64,000 nt of DNA from positions 27,962,001-28,026,000 of the forward strand of contig NC_065876.1 of assembly GCF_933775445.1 (NCBI RefSeq), in the 5' to 3' direction. This stretch comes from Argentina anserina (taxonomy: Eukaryota; Streptophyta; Magnoliopsida; Rosales; Rosaceae). Below are positions 34,601 to 44,932 of the stretch, one piece after another; within the stretch, counting starts at the first letter, position 1, and each line of letters opens with the position of its first letter. The translations under genes were made by a program, and so were the position numbers. The notes beneath the pieces are model-generated. The model saw only the letters and a program-made list of their open reading frames with translations. It ran no database searches and had not been told where the DNA came from.

Positions 34601-36605
34601 GTGAGTGCGTCTTTAAGTTCCGAAGAAGAAAAAGAATATCTTGATCTGTTGCTCGAGTACAAAGATGTCTTTGCTTGGACGTACAAAGAAATGCCTGGCT
34701 TGGATTTAAAGGTAGCAGTTCATCGACTTGCTGTCAAACCGGAGGCTCGGCCAACCAAGCAAACACAAAGACGCTTTCGAACATAACTTATTCCTCAAAT
34801 TGAAGCAGAAGTTGATAAGTTGATTGCCGCATGGTTCATTAGAGAAGTTCAATATCCCAAGTGGATCACAAACATTGTTCCTGTTAAGAAGAAGAACGGA
34901 CAAATCCGCGTTTGTGTATATTTTCGTGACTTAAATGAGGCATGTCCAAAAGATAATTTCCCTCTGCCAATCATAGAGCTGATGGTGCATGCGACAACCG
35001 GGCATGAGGTTTTGTCATTCATGGACGGATCATCAGGTTACAACCAAAAAAGGATGGCATTAGAGGATGAGGAACTCACTGCATTTCGAACTCACTGCAT
35101 TTCGAACTCCCAAAGGAATTTATTGCTATAAGGTCATGCCATTCGGGTTAAAAAATGCCGGTGCAACGTACCAACGCGCTATGCAGAAATTTTTCGGTGA
35201 CATGCTGCACAAGTATGTCAAATGCTATGTTGATGATTTAGTTGTCAAAACAAAGAAAATAATTGATCACCTGCAAGATCTACGAAGAGTGTTCGACAGG
35301 TTACGCAAATACTAGTTAAAAATGAATCATTTGAAGTGTGCCTTCGGTGTCAGTTCCGGAAAATTTGTTGGATTCATCGTGAAACACCCAGGCATCGAGG
35401 TAGACTAATCCAAAATCAAAGCCATCCAGGAAATGTCAGAGCCAAGACATTTGCGCGAGTTGAAAAGCCTCAGAGGACGACTTGCCTTCATTAGACGGTT
35501 CATATCGAACCTGGCGGGCCGCTGCCAACCATTCAGTCGACTCATGAAGAAAGATGTTCCATTTGTATGGGATGAAGCTTGTCGCAATGCCTTTGAGAGC
35601 ATAAAGAAATACCTGGCGAATCCTCCGGTGTTGGGTGCACCTATCGCCGGGAAACCTCTTATCCTTTACATCGTGGCTCAAGAGATATCGCTTAGGGCCC
35701 TTCTTGCCCAAGAAAATGAAGTCAAAAAGGAGAAAGCCTTGTACTACTTAAGTCGGACCCTCACCGGACCTGAGCTGAATTATCCGCCGATAGAGAAGAT
35801 GTGTCTTGCACTCGTCTTCGCCATTCAAAAGTTGAGGCATTACATGCAAGCTTACACAATGCACTTGGTAGCGCGAACCGATCCAGTTGAGTTCATATTA
35901 TCTAAACCAGTTCTAACTGGACGCATGGCTAAGTGTGAGTTACTATTGAACCAATACGACATCATATATGTGCCCGCTAAAGTAGTGAAAGGACATGCGT
36001 TGCCCGACTTCTTGACAGACCACCCTATTCTAGCGGATTGGGAAATCTCAAATGAATTCTCGGACGAGGAAGTCTTCCTGGCAGAGGTCCTCCATACTTG
36101 GAAGATGTTTTTCGATTGCTCATCTAAAGCAGACGGAGCAGGGGCTGATGTTATCTTTGTCTCTCCACAAAAGCAGATATTGCCTTATTCTTTCACTCTT
36201 GGGGAATTGTGCTCCAACAATGTCGCAGAGTACCAAGCCTTGATCATGGGATTGCAAACAACGTTATAAATTGAAATCCAAAGTCTCGAAGTGTATGGAG
36301 ACTCGAAGTTGGTGTTTGATCAACTGCTCACTAATTACGAGGTCAAGAAGGAAGATTTGGTACCTTATTTCCAACTTGCCACACAACTCTTGAAGGGCTT
36401 TGATAATATTACACTCATACATGTGCCACGGAAAGAAAATCAAATGGCAGACGCATTGGTAAACTTGGCGGGAACCTTGGCATTGTCTGGAGATAAAATT
36501 TTGGACATCCTAATTTGCCAAAGGTGGGTCGTAACAACAAAGCCTTCACTCCAGTGTGTCAGTTCTCATGTAGTGTCAGTTCAGACCATTGATGTTGAAG
36601 ATTGA
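34601..36605 (+). pseudogene. Reverse transcriptase, RNase H and second (archaeal-type) RNase H
   Basis: The RT begins at about 34680 with the usual LPHR-like segment, is stopped at 34784, and continues through VPVKKKNGQIRVCVYFRDLN. A 16-bp duplication (35073-35104) then shifts the frame. It goes on in the new frame with YKVMPFGLKNAGATYQRAM and the YVDD catalytic box (about 35226-35240). The connected RNase H (35433-36020) contains YYLSRTLTGPELNYPPIEK. A second RNase H follows (about 36100-36520, with FFDCSSKADGAG, VYGDSKLV and ENQMADALVNLA), broken by a stop at 36267. Two successive RNase H domains identify the Tat lineage. Confidence 0.9.
35073..35104. repeat. 16-bp tandem duplication disrupting the RT frame
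   Basis: AACTCACTGCATTTCG is repeated head to tail (35073-35088 and 35089-35104). Sixteen is not a multiple of three, so it causes the +1 shift between the two RT reading frames. Confidence 0.95.
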
Positions 36606-36639
36606 AGACATCATTTTATCGACTATCTTGAGCAAAACA

Positions 36640-37800
36640 AGCTTCCCGAAGATTCAAAGCAAAGGTGGAGCATCAAGCGGCGAGCATCGCGCTTCTTCTA
36701 CTACAAAAAAACTTTATATCGGATGTCATTTGACGGAGTACTCCTTCGATGCTTGGGAAAAGATGAAGCGTCAAAGCCATGGAAGAAGTTCATTCTGGAG
36801 TGTGTGGAGCACATCAGGCAGGACCAAAGTTACATTTCCAAGTAAGACGACTAGGGTATTATTGGCCTACCATGGTCAAAGACTGTATGGAATATGCACA
36901 GAAATGTCAAGCTTGTTAGTTTCATGCCAACTTCATTCATCAGCCACCTGACCATTGCATCCGACAATTGCTTCACACCCGTTCGATGTCTGGGGAATGG
37001 ATGCAATCAGACCCATCACTCCAAAATCTTCGGCTGGTCATATGTACATTATGGCGGCCACAAATTCCTTCTTAAAGTGGGCAGAGGCGATACCACTCAA
37101 AGAAATAAAGAAAGAAAATGTTGTGGACTTCATTACTAGAAGCATTATACAACGCTATGGTATACCGCGATGCATCATCACAGACAACACCAAGTACTTC
37201 TCGAATACCGCAACAGAGAAGTTGAGCAAGAAATTCCACTTCAAGCTTCACGTCTCTTCGATGTACAACACCCCGACAAATGATTTGGCAGAAGAATTCA
37301 ATAAAACGCTTTGCAACATTCTGAAGAAAACTATTAGCAAGAAGCAGAGGGATTGACATGAGAAATTGTGCGAAACTCTCTGGGCTAATAGAACGACGTA
37401 TCAGACAGCCACAAATGCTACACCTTATTCTCTTGTCTATGGTGTCGAAGTCGTGTTACCACTAGAGAAAGAAATCCCGTCATTGAGAATCGCTTTGCAA
37501 AAAAGTCTCACAAATGAGGAAAATGTCAAGTTGCGCCTTCAAGAGTTAGAAGCTTTGGACGAGAAGAGGCTTGATGCACAACAACACTTGGAATGCTACC
37601 AAGCTCGGATGTCACACGCCTTCAACATAGGTGTTCGACCACAGTTATTTCAAGTTAATGATTTAGTTCTTGCTGTTCAAAGACCCATTATTATGACGCA
37701 CAAGTCTGGCTCCAAATTCAAGTCAAAGTGGGATGGCATTACATCGTCAGAGAAGTTTACACCAATAGAGCTTACAAAATTGTGGCAGAAGACGGTTTGA
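36640..37800 (+). pseudogene. Integrase region, degenerate
   Basis: The zinc-binding N-terminal part (36640-36950) is badly shifted. The catalytic core reads from about 36955 (FDVWGMDAI for the first Asp, IITDNTKYF for the second, EEFNKTLCN near the Glu) to a TGA at 37354, then continues in the same frame from LCETLWANRTTYQTATNATP to the C-terminal part ending at 37800. One in-frame stop and upstream frameshifts make it non-functional. Confidence 0.87.
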
Positions 37801-38174
37801 GAATAAGTCTCATTAACGGAAAGTTCTTGAAGAAGTACCATGCTTGAAAATGTTAAAGTATACTTCAAGTCTGCACGAGCCTAAACTGTATAAGACAAAA
37901 AAAAACAAATGCTCCAACATAAGCTTAAACTACATGAGACACCAAAAAATAAAACACTTAAACTACGTGATGACTTGATTCCTTCTTTAGAATGATACGT
38001 AAGCAGCTTGAGAATAACAATCTTAAGTTCAGTCACATCAAAATAAAAAGGGTTTTGTCCGCCGATCATAAAGCAAATTCTTATTTCACTGATAGTAAGT
38101 TGAATTTGAAAATCGATTAATTACAAGATGATTGAAAAAAAAGAGGAGCAAGTTCTGATCATTCAAGTCAGCTA

Positions 38175-38519
38175 TCACATCCAAGTCAATCCCTTGAAGC
38201 TGCTACGATGTTCTTCAAAATTGGCTCGCAACTTATTTATCTCTTCAATCTCTGTTGCAGTCAGTTCTGGAATCTCTCGGATTTGACACTTCTTCTGTTC
38301 TAAATCAGCAAGTCTTGCATCATGAAGAAAAATGTCTGCATCTAGCGAGTCCAACGTCTGCTCTAGCTTCTGTTGTTCTTTCTTCAAGTTCTCGAGGGAC
38401 TCAAGTGTAGACTGACGCTGATCAAAACAATTTTGTCGAATTTCTTGGGCTATCGTGATTTCAGACTCTGTCTCTGCCAGTTTTTGGGCGCTTGTGACAT
38501 TTTCCATGATGTCAGTCAT
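38175..38519 (-). CDS. Chimeric coiled-coil ORF: DUF547 start codons joined to a Tat-element antisense ORF
   Basis: 114 codons from ATG at 38519 to TGA at 38175. The first residues, MTDIMENV, correspond to the leader and start MENV of the DUF547 protein. From about 38495 the reading passes in frame into a charged, heptad-patterned sequence (SLENLKKEQQKLEQTLDSLD, then LTATEIEEINKLRANFEEHR) predicted to form a coiled coil. This part is read antisense to the retrotransposon, downstream of its integrase, the place where Tat-type elements are known to carry antisense ORFs. An extra in-frame ATG (ACATGACTGAC) exists here where the intact DUF547 gene has CCTGTCTGAC. The duplicated DUF547 promoter and leader lie immediately upstream, so transcription is plausible. 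Function unknown; expression is untested. Confidence 0.55.
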   Translation of the reverse strand: MTDIMENVTSAQKLAETESEITIAQEIRQNCFDQRQSTLESLENLKKEQQKLEQTLDSLDADIFLHDARLADLEQKKCQIREIPELTATEIEEINKLRANFEEHRSSFKGLTWM

Positions 38520-39717
38520 GTAATATTTAAGCAGCTAGACTCATCAAACACAGCCCGCCTATGCTTTAATGTTGAATAACTTTTTCGCAAAATCCTGCAG
38601 TAGCTTTATAAGTTAATGATGTCATACTCAAAGGAACTCAAGTTTGAAAATTCCAATGATAAAACAGATATGGTGCATATAAACAATCTCCCACAAGCAT
38701 ACAACACATTTATCAGCAACAACAATTCTAGCATCACTGCATTGGGCAGTACAAGATTAAAGCTTAAGCATATTGCAAAATGTCACTAACGAAACTCCTT
38801 TCGCGCAGGTCCTGGTCTCCAAGCTTCAACCACCAATCCCTCCTCAATACAACGGTTATCTTCGTCTAAGTCCTATCAGTTATCGCAATAGCATCATCTA
38901 ACTAAAGTGCTGACCTTCACATTTAAACCTGATCAACTTAGTTACAAATTAAACACCAAACAATGATAATAACCTACTTCTAGTACCACAAAGAATCATA
39001 TAAAAATAACATATCAATCCTTGACCACGCGGCTTAAACCTCATCTAAACCTCACCGATGTCAACATAAAAGCTCACAAACAAGAAGTCGTTCGAAAACC
39101 AAATAATATCTACCCATTCGGGTTAGAGTTCTTTCCCACTGATCAAAAATAGTTTTCTACACAAATTATGTTGCTCAACTGCTTAACCTCACCTAACAAT
39201 CGCCGGCGCAAACATACAACAACTCCAATTCAACAAGTTATAGTCTTATAGTCAGTCATTTCAACAACCTTACCTAGCATTTATTCATTAAGCTCAACCG
39301 AAATTACGAAAACAAAGCTCTACTAGAATCAATATAAACCAGAAAGAACCAATAAGCTTCACCATTTCCAATACAATAGCACAAGAACAAAGGTTAAATT
39401 CGTCAAAATTTTGACCAAGCACAGTAAAAGCAAACTGAGTACATCATCAAGTAAAAGAGAATCAAACACAGAATTAACCATTAGATTACGGAAATCAAGT
39501 GAAAGAGATTGACTGAGAGCAGACCTGACGGATCTGTAACGGCGGCGTTTGGGGTTTCGGAGACGAGGAACCGCTGGCGCTGGGTGAGTGAGAAATGGAG
39601 ACGGAGGAAGATCGGAAAAAGGGGTTAGAGTCTTAGAGAGAAAGGAGTGACGGCGTGAGTGAGAAAAGGTGATTGGGATTTTTAGGGCGAAGAAAGATTG
39701 AAATGGAAGTTGGGATG
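38496..39717 (-). repeat. Duplicated DUF547 start, leader intron and promoter (copy B)
   Basis: Matches 26200-27418 nearly base for base (a few substitutions and small indels) in the same orientation. It contains the DUF547 start codons, the leader with its intron, and the promoter, but no DUF547 coding sequence beyond the first codons: on the left it joins the Tat element. On the right it leads into the At4g37920-like gene after a shorter spacer than in copy A. Confidence 0.95.
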
Positions 39718-39848
39718 TGAAAAGACTATTATACCCCTGAGTGTTGTGTGTTTGTAAATATGCCCAACCCTAAATACCAAAAATCCCTACACTCTTGTGT
39801 TGCACTAGCATTCACTGTTTGAGACCATTTCAGTTTGGCGCATACTCT

Positions 39849-42800
39849 ATGGAGGTTTCTACTCTCCAACCCTCTTGCTCTTTCCCGCTAAAACCCCCTA
39901 AATCAATCACCAGCGACCGCGCCTCTTCTCTATCTTTCGTCCCAACTTCGTCTAAAACTCTCTTCCTATCCCCTAAACCCTCCAAAGGTATCTACTTTTC
40001 TCCAATTTTCATTCCAAAGTTACATGCTTTAGTTAAAGTTTGAATTTTTATCTATCTGGGTATTCTTAATTTTCTCTGTGCTTTCTAGTAATTGTGGTTT
40101 CTGGGCTCTTGTTAATTGCTGCATTCTCTATTAACATGCTATCAAGACCCTGTGTATTTCACTTGCCAAATTAAGAAGTGAAAGTAGTTTACACTTGGTT
40201 CCAAGACTCTTAAGTGGAAATGGGAATTACTCTTTGTTATATAGGTGGGTTTGGGGTCTTTGTTGCTGTTTTGGAATTGAAGTTATTGCATAACAGGTAG
40301 GTATTATGAAACTGTAGGTTTTCAGTTACTAGTTAAACGGGCTAGGTTGCGGCGCCTATCAGTTGTTGCAGCTGTTGTTGGTGATAAAACTTCAGTGCCA
40401 AGTGATTGTTCTAGTGGCGATGAGTTGTCTGTTTCTGAAGCCGGAGGGAATAGTGAAAATGGGGAAGGGGAAGGTGGTGTGGGGTCCTTGGATGACCACA
40501 AAATGACCCGGATATGCGATAAACTGATTGAGGTTTTCATGGTTGATAAGCCCACTACAACTGACTGGAGAAGATTATTGGCTTTCAGTAGGGAATGGGA
40601 TGACATCAGGCCTCATTTCTTTAAGCGTTGTCAGGACCGAGCAGATGTTGAGGCTGATCCTGGAATGAAGCATAAGATTCTTCGGCTTGGGCGGAAATTG
40701 AAAGAGGTAGGTATAGAGCATCTTAAGATTCTAAAGGAACCTTGATTAACACTGTCACATCCATTACCTAGACATCTTCCATCCGAGTATATTGTGTTTT
40801 CACATGTAACCCAAAGAGTTCAACTTACTTTCTATTTAGTGTACAAGTGAGATAAGTATGGTTTAGTTTTATTTCTCCATGAGTGTAATTACTGATTCCT
40901 TGATCAGATCTATATTGAGAAAATAGTCAGGTCCTTATTCTTGTAAATTTAATTTTTTGGCAGTAAAACAACCAAACAGATGTTTACAATCTATGGATTG
41001 ATTGGTTTAATGAGGAGAATCTGATCTATGGTTCGCTTTGCATGACAAACTCAAGGAAAACAGTGGTTTATGGTTTGTTTAGTGATGAAGGATACTTAAA
41101 TGGGTTTTGTTCGGATTTATGCTCTAAAATTAACAATGTTTCACTGCTTCTATTTCACAGGTAGACAAAGATGTCCAAAGACACGATGAACTGCTTAAAG
41201 TTGTTAGAGGGGCTCCTGACATTAGTGATATAGTTGCCAGACGCCGCAAAGATTTCACAAAAGAATTTTTTGTCCATCTTCACACAGTTTCTGAGTCTTA
41301 TTATGAGAATTTAGAAGAGCAAAATGGTGAGATTTTATTTGACTACATAAGGATATGTTAGCGCTCAATAATAAGTTTTTGCCATACACTTTTGAATGAC
41401 CATGTTGTGTGCCTTATTCTTGAGGTATGGCCAGAAATATTGGATGGCCATTATCATTTTGATGCATGCCTCTGTGATGGGCTTAAGTATTCATTTGATG
41501 AATTCATTAATGCCATACAGCCCTCATCCAATGCAGTGTATGTGGTCAACCCCATCAGCTCAGCTTCTGGTTGATTTAATTAGTAGAATTTGCACAAGTA
41601 GAATGAAAACCTAACCATACATACTTTGACTTTTTTTCGCTTCATACAAACATCTAATATCATGTTTTTCTGTTTAATGCTTAATGTGACCACAAAGTTA
41701 TTATTTTATCATATATATTTAGCTTAGTTGTGGTGTCATGATATGAACATTGTCATCAAAGTATTATCTAGGCCACAGCCTTGAGGGGCCTTTTTTTTAT
41801 ATATATCAAAGACACATCATACCCTACCAACCGTCTCATGATATCTGCTACATTACCATCGACAAGAATTGAAATCGATAAAATAATAGCTTTTGTTTAA
41901 GTCTTGTGTTATGTAAATGTCTGAAGCTTTAGTAGGATCTTAACCAATATGTCTTCTTTTAAAATCTGATATAGTTTCTTTCTTGTATGAGTAGCTTTGG
42001 CAACCATTGGAAATACATGCTTGGCAGCTGTACAAGCATATGATTCTGCCACTGAAAGCATTGAAGCACTGAATGCCGCGGAGTTGAAATTTCAAGATAT
42101 TATTGATTCTCCTTCTGTCGATTCTGCTTGTAGGAAGATAGACAACTTGGCTGAGAAAAATCAACTTGACTCAACATTAGTTATGATGATAACAAAAGCT
42201 TGGTCTGCTGCCAAGGAATCGAGCATGACAAAAGATGAGGTAATCATTTGTCCTTTTCTAATTCTGAATTAAAAGTGGTTGCTGCACCATTATGACAAAT
42301 AATACATTCTTGTGCATAGATATACATCAAGTATACTTTTGTGGTTTGGACCTAGTTGTGTCCTAATATCATACTCAGTATAGGTTACCTCAAACAGTTT
42401 TAAGTTTGATCTAAACATTACGATCATTGGTGGTCCTAAAAGTAGTTCTTTGTATGCACGTATACTACTTAATTTAAGTATGGTGACCCAGCTCATGGCA
42501 ACTATTATGCTCTTTCTATGTAGGTAAAAGATGTATTATATCATTTGTATGTGACTGCAAGAGGTAATCTTCAAAAGCTCATGCCGAAAGAAATTCGAAT
42601 AGTTAAGTACCTACTCACAATTGACGATCCTGAGGAGCGCCTGTCTGCCTTACAAGATGCATTTACCCCGGGAGAGGAACTCGAAGGGAAGGATGTTGAT
42701 AACCTCTACACGTATGCATTAAGAACTCTATTCTTATGAGCTTCAAGATGTCTATTCTTTTGTTTGTCATGTTAAGTTCAACCATGAATCTCAGATATTT

Positions 42801-43008
42801 GCAGCACACTGAATGATGCTCCTTTTCTTTTCTTATTATATTTATCAGGACCCCTGAGAAGCTTCATACCTGGATAAAAGCTGTCGTCGATGCTTATCAT
42901 TTGAGCAGGGAAGGTACTCTAATAAGAGAAGCAAGGGACCTGATGAATCCAAAGATCATAAAAAAACTGGAGGAACTGAAGAAGGTAGTTGAGAAAAAGT
43001 TTTTGTGA
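39849..43008 (+). CDS. At4g37920-like chloroplast protein, intact copy B
   Basis: Six exons, 39849-39987, 40297-40706, 41161-41326, 41995-42239, 42524-42711 and 42849-43008, with GT-AG introns and matching phases, total 1308 nt for 435 residues. The length and sequence match the uncharacterised plant family of Arabidopsis At4g37920 (about 427 residues, annotated as chloroplastic and sometimes as ribonuclease E-like); I know no demonstrated activity. The N-terminus MEVSTLQPSCSFPLKPPKS is rich in Ser/Thr/Pro and lacks early acids, as in a transit peptide. The middle has MDKPTTTDWRRLL-like and FFKRCQDRAD helices, and the C-terminus is lysine- and glutamate-rich (KIIKKLEELKKVVEKKFL). No zinc or nucleotide motif is visible. 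It is the only complete copy of three, head-to-head with the duplicated DUF547 leader, so the two may share a promoter. Confidence 0.92.
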
Positions 43009-43379
43009 TGGAGGGTATACCATCAACAGTATGTGTACATCAAGACTTCTAATCCGGCGCACCCTTGCCCTAGTGTCTGGAGTTGTAGTTTACGTTATTG
43101 GTGGCATAAAATGGCAAGTCTGAAAAACTAGACATTATATGATTTGTCAGCCTTATAGGTCATGATCGCTGCAGTTTGTTGGGATTATGTAGTCTGATGT
43201 ACATCAGCCTCTTTTGTGTTTTTCCAATTACCCCTTTTTCCTTGTATATCACGGCCTCGTTCTTTAGTCATTTTATTTCCTCTGCCCGGTTAGCTTGTGG
43301 AAGCTTTATTTTCTCCTGGTAGGTCATGGAATTGTTAACTTTCAAGATGATCTTCTAAATATATATACAATATTTGTTT

Positions 43380-43800
43380 GTGAACATCATCCGAGCCGAT
43401 ATTTGTAGCGCATTGAGATAGTGAATGATGCTCCTTTTCTTCTCTTTCTATATTAATTTCTCAGGATCCCTGAGAAGCTTCAGACTTGGATATAGGCTGT
43501 CGTGGATGCTTATCGATCATATGTGCATGCATGGAAGGTACTCTTATAAGCGAAGCAAGGGCTGATCGATAAATCCAAAGATCTGAAGAAGGTAGGCGAT
43601 GTACGTAGGTTTAACTGGTGCAGTTTTTTGGGTGTTACGTTGTAGTCTGATTTCTGATGTACGTAGAGCGCCCTTTTTTGTTGTATACCACAGCCTAGTA
43701 ACTTGTAAGGTTACAGGCTCAGTATGTTTTAGCAGTAAATGAATTGCAAGTCTCTTTTGTTCTCGATTGGCATGTGGTTGCTGGAGGAAGCTTTATTTTC
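43380..43800 (+). pseudogene. Duplicated last exon and 3' UTR of the At4g37920-like gene
   Basis: 43390-43620 repeats intron 5, the acceptor TTTCTCAG and the final exon (GATCCCTGAGAAGCTTCAGAC against GACCCCTGAGAAGCTTCATAC), but with an in-frame TAG (ATATAGGCTGTC), an inserted CATGCATG stretch and lost codons. The following bases up to about 43800 match the 3' UTR of the real exon (TAGTCTGATGTAC). It is a tandem duplication of the gene's last roughly 0.5 kb that has decayed. Confidence 0.88.
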
Positions 43801-44932
43801 TCAAAACTGAAATCACAGCAGGTTGAAGGTTAACAGATGGACGTGGACCTAAGTACAAACCCGGCCAAATGAAAGAAGATAGCATGACCTATTTTACAAA
43901 TTTAATGTAATGCGCGAACTAATTAGCAAGTTTATACGTACCCTCAAGTAAATAAAAAATTATGTTTTGCGCTGCTGCATACCATGCAGCAAGGTATGTT
44001 ATACACATAATTGTGTGTGATGATGGAGGGGTATCATAAAATGCACGTGTGGGTGTGGGGGTGGTTTGTGGAGAATTGATTATATTCTTGTAGACTAAGT
44101 TAAAGTTAACCTCCTTTCTTACAAGATTTAAAGTAATATTATTTCGTCAATTCTCCCTAACGAATGACCAAATGAACTCCAAATAAACAAATTTATTTAT
44201 CTTGAAAAGTGTAGAGTAAATTAGCTTAAAACTAGCAAATTGACAAAAGTAATAGTTAGGGTGGAAATAAAATGTACACTCTCAAGTCTCAACTGGGATG
44301 CGACATTTTGGAAAAAAAAAAACACGGTAGAATATGACACACTAGAATACACGAAGGACCAATTTTTTTTTGATTAATCAAAAAAACAAAATTTACCAAA
44401 CTTTAAATAAACAAAAATACACATTATTATTATTATTGTTGTCTTTGTTTCTCCTTTTTCTTAAAATAAATATCAGAATGAACCCAAAATCCCAATTCCG
44501 AGTCGACTTAAAAATCACACTCCCCTCTTCTTTTTTTGCGCGCAAAATTTTAAAACCCTGATTGTTGATCGCGCCGTCGACTCTGCCACCGCCGCCGGTA
44601 AGCTATCTCCGTCTCCTCGTAATTTTATCATCAGTTTCTATTTGCCCGTTTGCTAAGAAACTAAAGAAAGCTTCGAAATTTGGAGTTTTAGGTTTGAATT
44701 CATATGGATTCTGAATTTGAATTCAATATGGGTTTGGTTTAAGATCGTTGCTCTGAATTCAAATTCAATATTTCAATATATTAATTAGAAAAAGATTAAA
44801 GAGTTTTTTTTGTATGAGGAGCTGTATGAGTTAGTAGAATTAGAATTTGGATTCTGATTATTTGCGATATATATATATATATATATTATTTTTTTGGAAT
44901 TTGAATTTGAATATGAATTTGAAAAGCAGGTG
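43801..44932 (+). promoter_or_regulatory. Spacer, promoter and leader of ATG14
   Basis: AT-rich spacer. A GC-richer leader around 44560-44600 ends with the donor GCCGCCG|GTAAGC (44599), and an acceptor GAAAAGCAG|GTG lies at 44929, just before the ATG14 start codon. This gives a leader intron of about 330 bp, common in plant genes. An (AT)n run lies at about 44868-44886 within that intron. Confidence 0.6.

Larger units (their letters stand above)
29456..38495 (+). mobile_element. Tat-lineage Ty3/gypsy LTR retrotransposon, degenerate, 3' LTR deleted
   Basis: A 5' LTR (29456-30333) is followed by a probable primer-binding site, then gag, protease, reverse transcriptase with RNase H, a second archaeal-type RNase H and integrase, in Ty3/gypsy order. 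The second RNase H before integrase is the hallmark of the plant Tat lineage. Every coding part carries stops or frameshifts, so it is not autonomous. An ORF antisense to pol lies after integrase (38175-38519), as in Tat-group elements such as Grande. No 3' LTR, polypurine tract or right target duplication is found: the element ends abruptly at about 38495, where duplicated DUF547 start-codon sequence begins. The left insertion point is in intron 1 of the copy A At4g37920-like gene; the left target would be ACATG (29451-29455). Confidence 0.93.

Noticed and set aside
37801..38170. Searched for a 3' LTR (TGTAGACACATAA) of the Tat element
   Set aside because: No match to the 5' LTR start, TATA region or ACGAAGAATC repeats was found before the DUF547-derived sequence begins.
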